DNA from: Gammaproteobacteria bacterium
GTDB taxonomy: Bacteria; Pseudomonadota; Gammaproteobacteria; Arenicellales; Arenicellaceae
Assembly (NCBI GenBank): GCA_030426005.1
Contig: JAUHZM010000141.1
Location: 1-7,918 of the forward strand
Reading direction: 5' to 3'
DNA length: 7,918 bases
Positions within the stretch are counted from its first letter, which is position 1. Each line of letters begins with the position of its first letter. The notes beneath the pieces are model-generated. The model was not told the DNA's origin, did not search any database, and saw only the letters and a list, made by a program, of their open reading frames with translations. Below are positions 5,796 to 7,918 of the stretch, piece after piece. Both the position numbers and the translations under genes were made by a program.

Positions 5796-6904
5796 ATATT
5801 CACGCCTCCGACTAAGTCTAGGTGATGCCGTTTGAGTACCGACTTGAGCGGTAACACATAACTTTTACTCGCATTGCCGCCAATTAAAATACCGACGATT
5901 CTTGGACTCTCGTTATGATCCGACACCACCAAGGCACCTGAATCGCCGCCCGCTGAAAACGGTTCGATACCAATGGATTCAACTTCATATAATTGTGGAA
6001 AATATACCGTCCCTTTGAATACCTGCGAGCTGGTTGGCCCGTAGTAGCTCACCACATTGTACTCAATGGATTCCGGCTCATTCACGATCCGTGTTATCTC
6101 ACCACGGGTGATATCCGTGGAACGTCCCCATTTCTTCACGGTTAACCCTTCTCGAATGCGAGCAAAGTCGGTTGGTGTGTCGTAGGCATTTGCGCCGTGA
6201 CCTTGCATAGAGCTTAAGAGGTTCTGATCTACCAGCTCGAAGAATGCGATGTCACAGTTTTCAGAAATATCGAAGACCTGAGGCAACCCTTGGCTCATCG
6301 ACCCTGTTGAGTCGTGTAAGCCGATGACGGTGATTTCGTGGTTGTCTGGACTGACATCTAAAATACCCGGCACCACGATGGGCGTACCGACACCAGCAGT
6401 ATTACAACCGCCGGTTACATGGTTGCAGGATATCCCCAATAACTTATTCGACTCGCGATGGCGCGCCAAGGCGGTCAGGGTACCCGCATTGCGTTGATTG
6501 CCCAACCCCAGCGATGAACCACAGGCGATCCGATTGTTGTGTAAATAAACCGGGTTATACGTCCCCTGTACTTGCTGGTCCACCTTGAACGGCTTTAAGA
6601 CCACGATTTCCAACAACGCATTATTGGATTGAAATTTGCTCGCAAATGCGGCCATCAATGCCTCGCGTTTACGCCGCGCGATCGGTAATCGAGTCGCCAG
6701 CGTATAAATGGTCGACTTCCCGCGCGAGGTGGCCGCTATTTTAACTATTTTACGGGTTTGAAAATACGACGCTTGCTCCGCATCAAATGGAATTAAGCTC
6801 GGGTCGCCAGCGAGGGAGACTGCATCACGCATGGCACTATCGGCGAGTACGGCATAGCGAATCGCCCAAGCATAAAGTGCTCTCAGTAGCGTGTCATCGC
6901 GCAT
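5792..6904 (-). CDS. Trypsin-like serine protease with an unassigned N-terminal region
   Basis: A 370-residue protein whose second half is a chymotrypsin-fold protease. The triad can be read directly: H162 in ISCNHV, D218 in NCDIAF and S322 in GGDSGALVV. WGRSTDITRGEI at 259-270 matches the K-x-GRTT-x-x-T-x-G motif I associate with Nal1-like bacterial trypsin-like proteins, as does VGTPIVVPG at 172-180. Residues 1-110 are unassigned: a helical stretch (about 4-33), then what looks like beta-beta-alpha-beta (about 52-106). There is no convincing signal peptide (acidic MRDD start, arginines within the first helix), so it is probably cytoplasmic. Four cysteines (128, 160, 167, 217) cluster around the active site. 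AAGGAGG lies 4 nt before the ATG. It follows the LCAT-like gene by 32 bp and overlaps sixA. Substrate unknown; regulated cleavage of a partner protein is more likely than bulk digestion. Confidence 0.85.
   Translation of the reverse strand: MRDDTLLRALYAWAIRYAVLADSAMRDAVSLAGDPSLIPFDAEQASYFQTRKIVKIAATSRGKSTIYTLATRLPIARRKREALMAAFASKFQSNNALLEIVVLKPFKVDQQVQGTYNPVYLHNNRIACGSSLGLGNQRNAGTLTALARHRESNKLLGISCNHVTGGCNTAGVGTPIVVPGILDVSPDNHEITVIGLHDSTGSMSQGLPQVFDISENCDIAFFELVDQNLLSSMQGHGANAYDTPTDFARIREGLTVKKWGRSTDITRGEITRIVNEPESIEYNVVSYYGPTSSQVFKGTVYFPQLYEVESIGIEPFSAGGDSGALVVSDHNESPRIVGILIGGNASKSYVLPLKSVLKRHHLDLVGGVNI
5805..5809 (-). promoter_or_regulatory. Shine-Dalgarno GGAGG that decides the TTG start of sixA
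   Basis: GGAGG on the - strand lies 9 nt upstream of the TTG at 5795, inside the end of the protease gene. It is the main reason to prefer the TTG over the ATG at 5783, together with the family's N-terminal spacing. Confidence 0.7.
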
Positions 6905-6908
6905 AATG

Positions 6909-6915
6909 CCTCCTT
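6909..6915 (-). promoter_or_regulatory. Full-consensus Shine-Dalgarno AAGGAGG before the protease gene
   Basis: AAGGAGG on the - strand is followed by CATT and the ATG at 6904. The match to the anti-SD is complete but the spacing of 4 nt is at the short end. It implies efficient independent initiation of the protease after the hydrolase stop. Confidence 0.75.
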
Positions 6916-6936
6916 AAACAAACACCGCACTTTCAT

Positions 6937-7918
6937 TTAACGTTCCGCCACAGTAAACATCGTTCGCTGCGGATCATCAACCGCGCTCGAACACATGAGT
7001 TCATAAACTCCGGGATCCAAATCAGTCACCATTTCAAATCGAACTTGCTCTACTTGCGCCTGGTCGATCCTCACTTGCACCGGCGGCATCGCAGCATATT
7101 CATGCACGCCGTCGTCCGATGCCATGTCTAATCGCATGATCTGCACTGTGCAGCGCAAATTCTCGCGTGGCTGTGTGAATGATAAACCGACTTCAATCGT
7201 ATCGCGCGGTGCGTACTCGGTACGATCGATGCTGAGGCCAACTGCCTCCGACGCACCGACTTCAATGCTATCCACAGCCGTTTGTGGCACCACACTTGCA
7301 GGTGCACCGAGCATTTTGTATAACTCAAATCGCGTTGAGCGATCGGTGAATATTGATGTGTGGTTCTTTTGCGAGAAGCTGTGTGGCACAGAAAATAACT
7401 GAGCACCTGTAATTGGAACCGTGCCGTCGCCACTGGCCTTACTTTGTACATCTCTTAGCTCGCGACCAGTCCATTCCATGCGACTCAGAGTGCGATGCGC
7501 ACTGCCCACAATCGCGAAATAAGCAATATGACTCGGTCGCTTGTCGAGATTCAATTTAGCCCAAAAACGTTGTGCAGCAGCAATATTTTGTGTCGATAGC
7601 TGATACGCGGCTACGATCCGTTTGTCGAATGGATCAAGATTCTTAGACAGCTTGCTGCGCAAACCCGCTGTGACCGTCATACCAGAGTCAGCGGACGCAA
7701 CCAGTTGATACGCCGCCGCATAGCGAGGATCATCGGCAAATTGCTTAACCTGATCCCTTTTAATGCCCACATTATCTTCCAGCCCTGCCACCATCTTCAG
7801 CGCCGACGCGGCACCATGATGTGGCGTTCCCATGGTGATCAACTGCTTGATTTGCCGAAACCAAGGTCGTTCGGCATACGCACCACTTTCGATCAAGTAC
7901 CGACACACTAAGCCACCC
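6937..7918 (-). CDS. LCAT/PGAP1-like alpha/beta hydrolase (lipase/acyltransferase), 5' part outside the window
   Basis: Partial gene: 326 residues visible, entering from the right edge. The frame has no stop to the edge and reads GGLVCRYLIESG from position 7917, the segment that normally follows the nucleophile elbow G-x-S-x-G, so the catalytic Ser should lie just beyond the window. The GTG at 7908 is therefore internal, not a start. LITMGTPHHG (visible residues 26-35) is a hallmark of lipases and LCAT/PGAP1-like proteins. Catalytic Asp is D164 in GDGTVP and catalytic His H186 in KNHTSIF. From about residue 218 onward a roughly 110-residue beta-rich domain follows that looks like an Ig-type sandwich. 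An ester of a lipid is the expected substrate, by hydrolysis or acyl transfer. Signal peptide and localisation cannot be judged. The stop is 32 bp upstream of the protease ATG, so the two are likely cotranscribed. Confidence 0.84.
   Translation of the reverse strand, partial: GGLVCRYLIESGAYAERPWFRQIKQLITMGTPHHGAASALKMVAGLEDNVGIKRDQVKQFADDPRYAAAYQLVASADSGMTVTAGLRSKLSKNLDPFDKRIVAAYQLSTQNIAAAQRFWAKLNLDKRPSHIAYFAIVGSAHRTLSRMEWTGRELRDVQSKASGDGTVPITGAQLFSVPHSFSQKNHTSIFTDRSTRFELYKMLGAPASVVPQTAVDSIEVGASEAVGLSIDRTEYAPRDTIEVGLSFTQPRENLRCTVQIMRLDMASDDGVHEYAAMPPVQVRIDQAQVEQVRFEMVTDLDPGVYELMCSSAVDDPQRTMFTVAER

Noticed and set aside
6850..6904. Signal peptide on the serine protease
   Set aside because: The first helix contains several Arg and Asp residues, starts with acidic residues and has no convincing cleavage site.
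7128..7451. 107-codon - strand frame inside the LCAT-like gene
   Set aside because: Out of frame with the catalytic Asp and His of the hydrolase, no domain, high Arg/His/Ser content.
1..7918. CRISPR array, tRNA, rRNA, insertion sequence or prophage genes
   Set aside because: No tandem spaced repeats, cloverleaf-like segments, transposase or phage motifs were seen on either strand.

Overview
The window reads as chromosomal DNA of a gammaproteobacterium. The YadG/YadH-type exporter pair, SixA, the YhiN-type flavoprotein, a TraB/GumN protein and a DUF4124 protein are all typical of that class, and base composition looks fairly even throughout. I cannot place it at genus level. Nothing resembles an insertion sequence, prophage, tRNA, rRNA or CRISPR array.

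Layout. Positions 1-147 hold no gene I can call, but contain a candidate intrinsic terminator on the + strand and two small inverted repeats. Positions 148-2102 (- strand) carry a glutathione S-transferase-family gene followed 17 bp later by a YhiN/HI0933-type flavoprotein. A 97-bp gap separates these from a divergent + strand operon at 2200-3905, an ABC-2 exporter (ATPase then permease, ATGA overlap). It converges, across 30 bp without a visible terminator, on a tightly packed - strand gene string running from the right window edge to 3936. In transcription order that string is: an LCAT/PGAP1-like alpha/beta hydrolase cut by the edge; a cytoplasmic-looking trypsin-like serine protease with an unassigned N-terminal region; a SixA-type histidine phosphatase; an exported TraB/GumN protein; and an exported DUF4124-glutaredoxin fusion. 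Gaps are 32 bp, a TTGA overlap, 40 bp and 2 bp, so one or two polycistronic transcripts are likely, with the main promoter outside the window.

How the genes fit together. The left half is ordinary: redox and thiol enzymes and an exporter of unknown substrate. The last two genes of the right-hand string are both predicted periplasmic and probably belong together. The most unusual part is the right end, where a lipase-like hydrolase and an intact-triad protease lie side by side. Paired lipase and protease effectors are known in bacterial conflict and programmed-death systems, but no sensor, NTPase or pore-former is visible here, so that role is only a hypothesis to be tested with the sequence beyond 7918.
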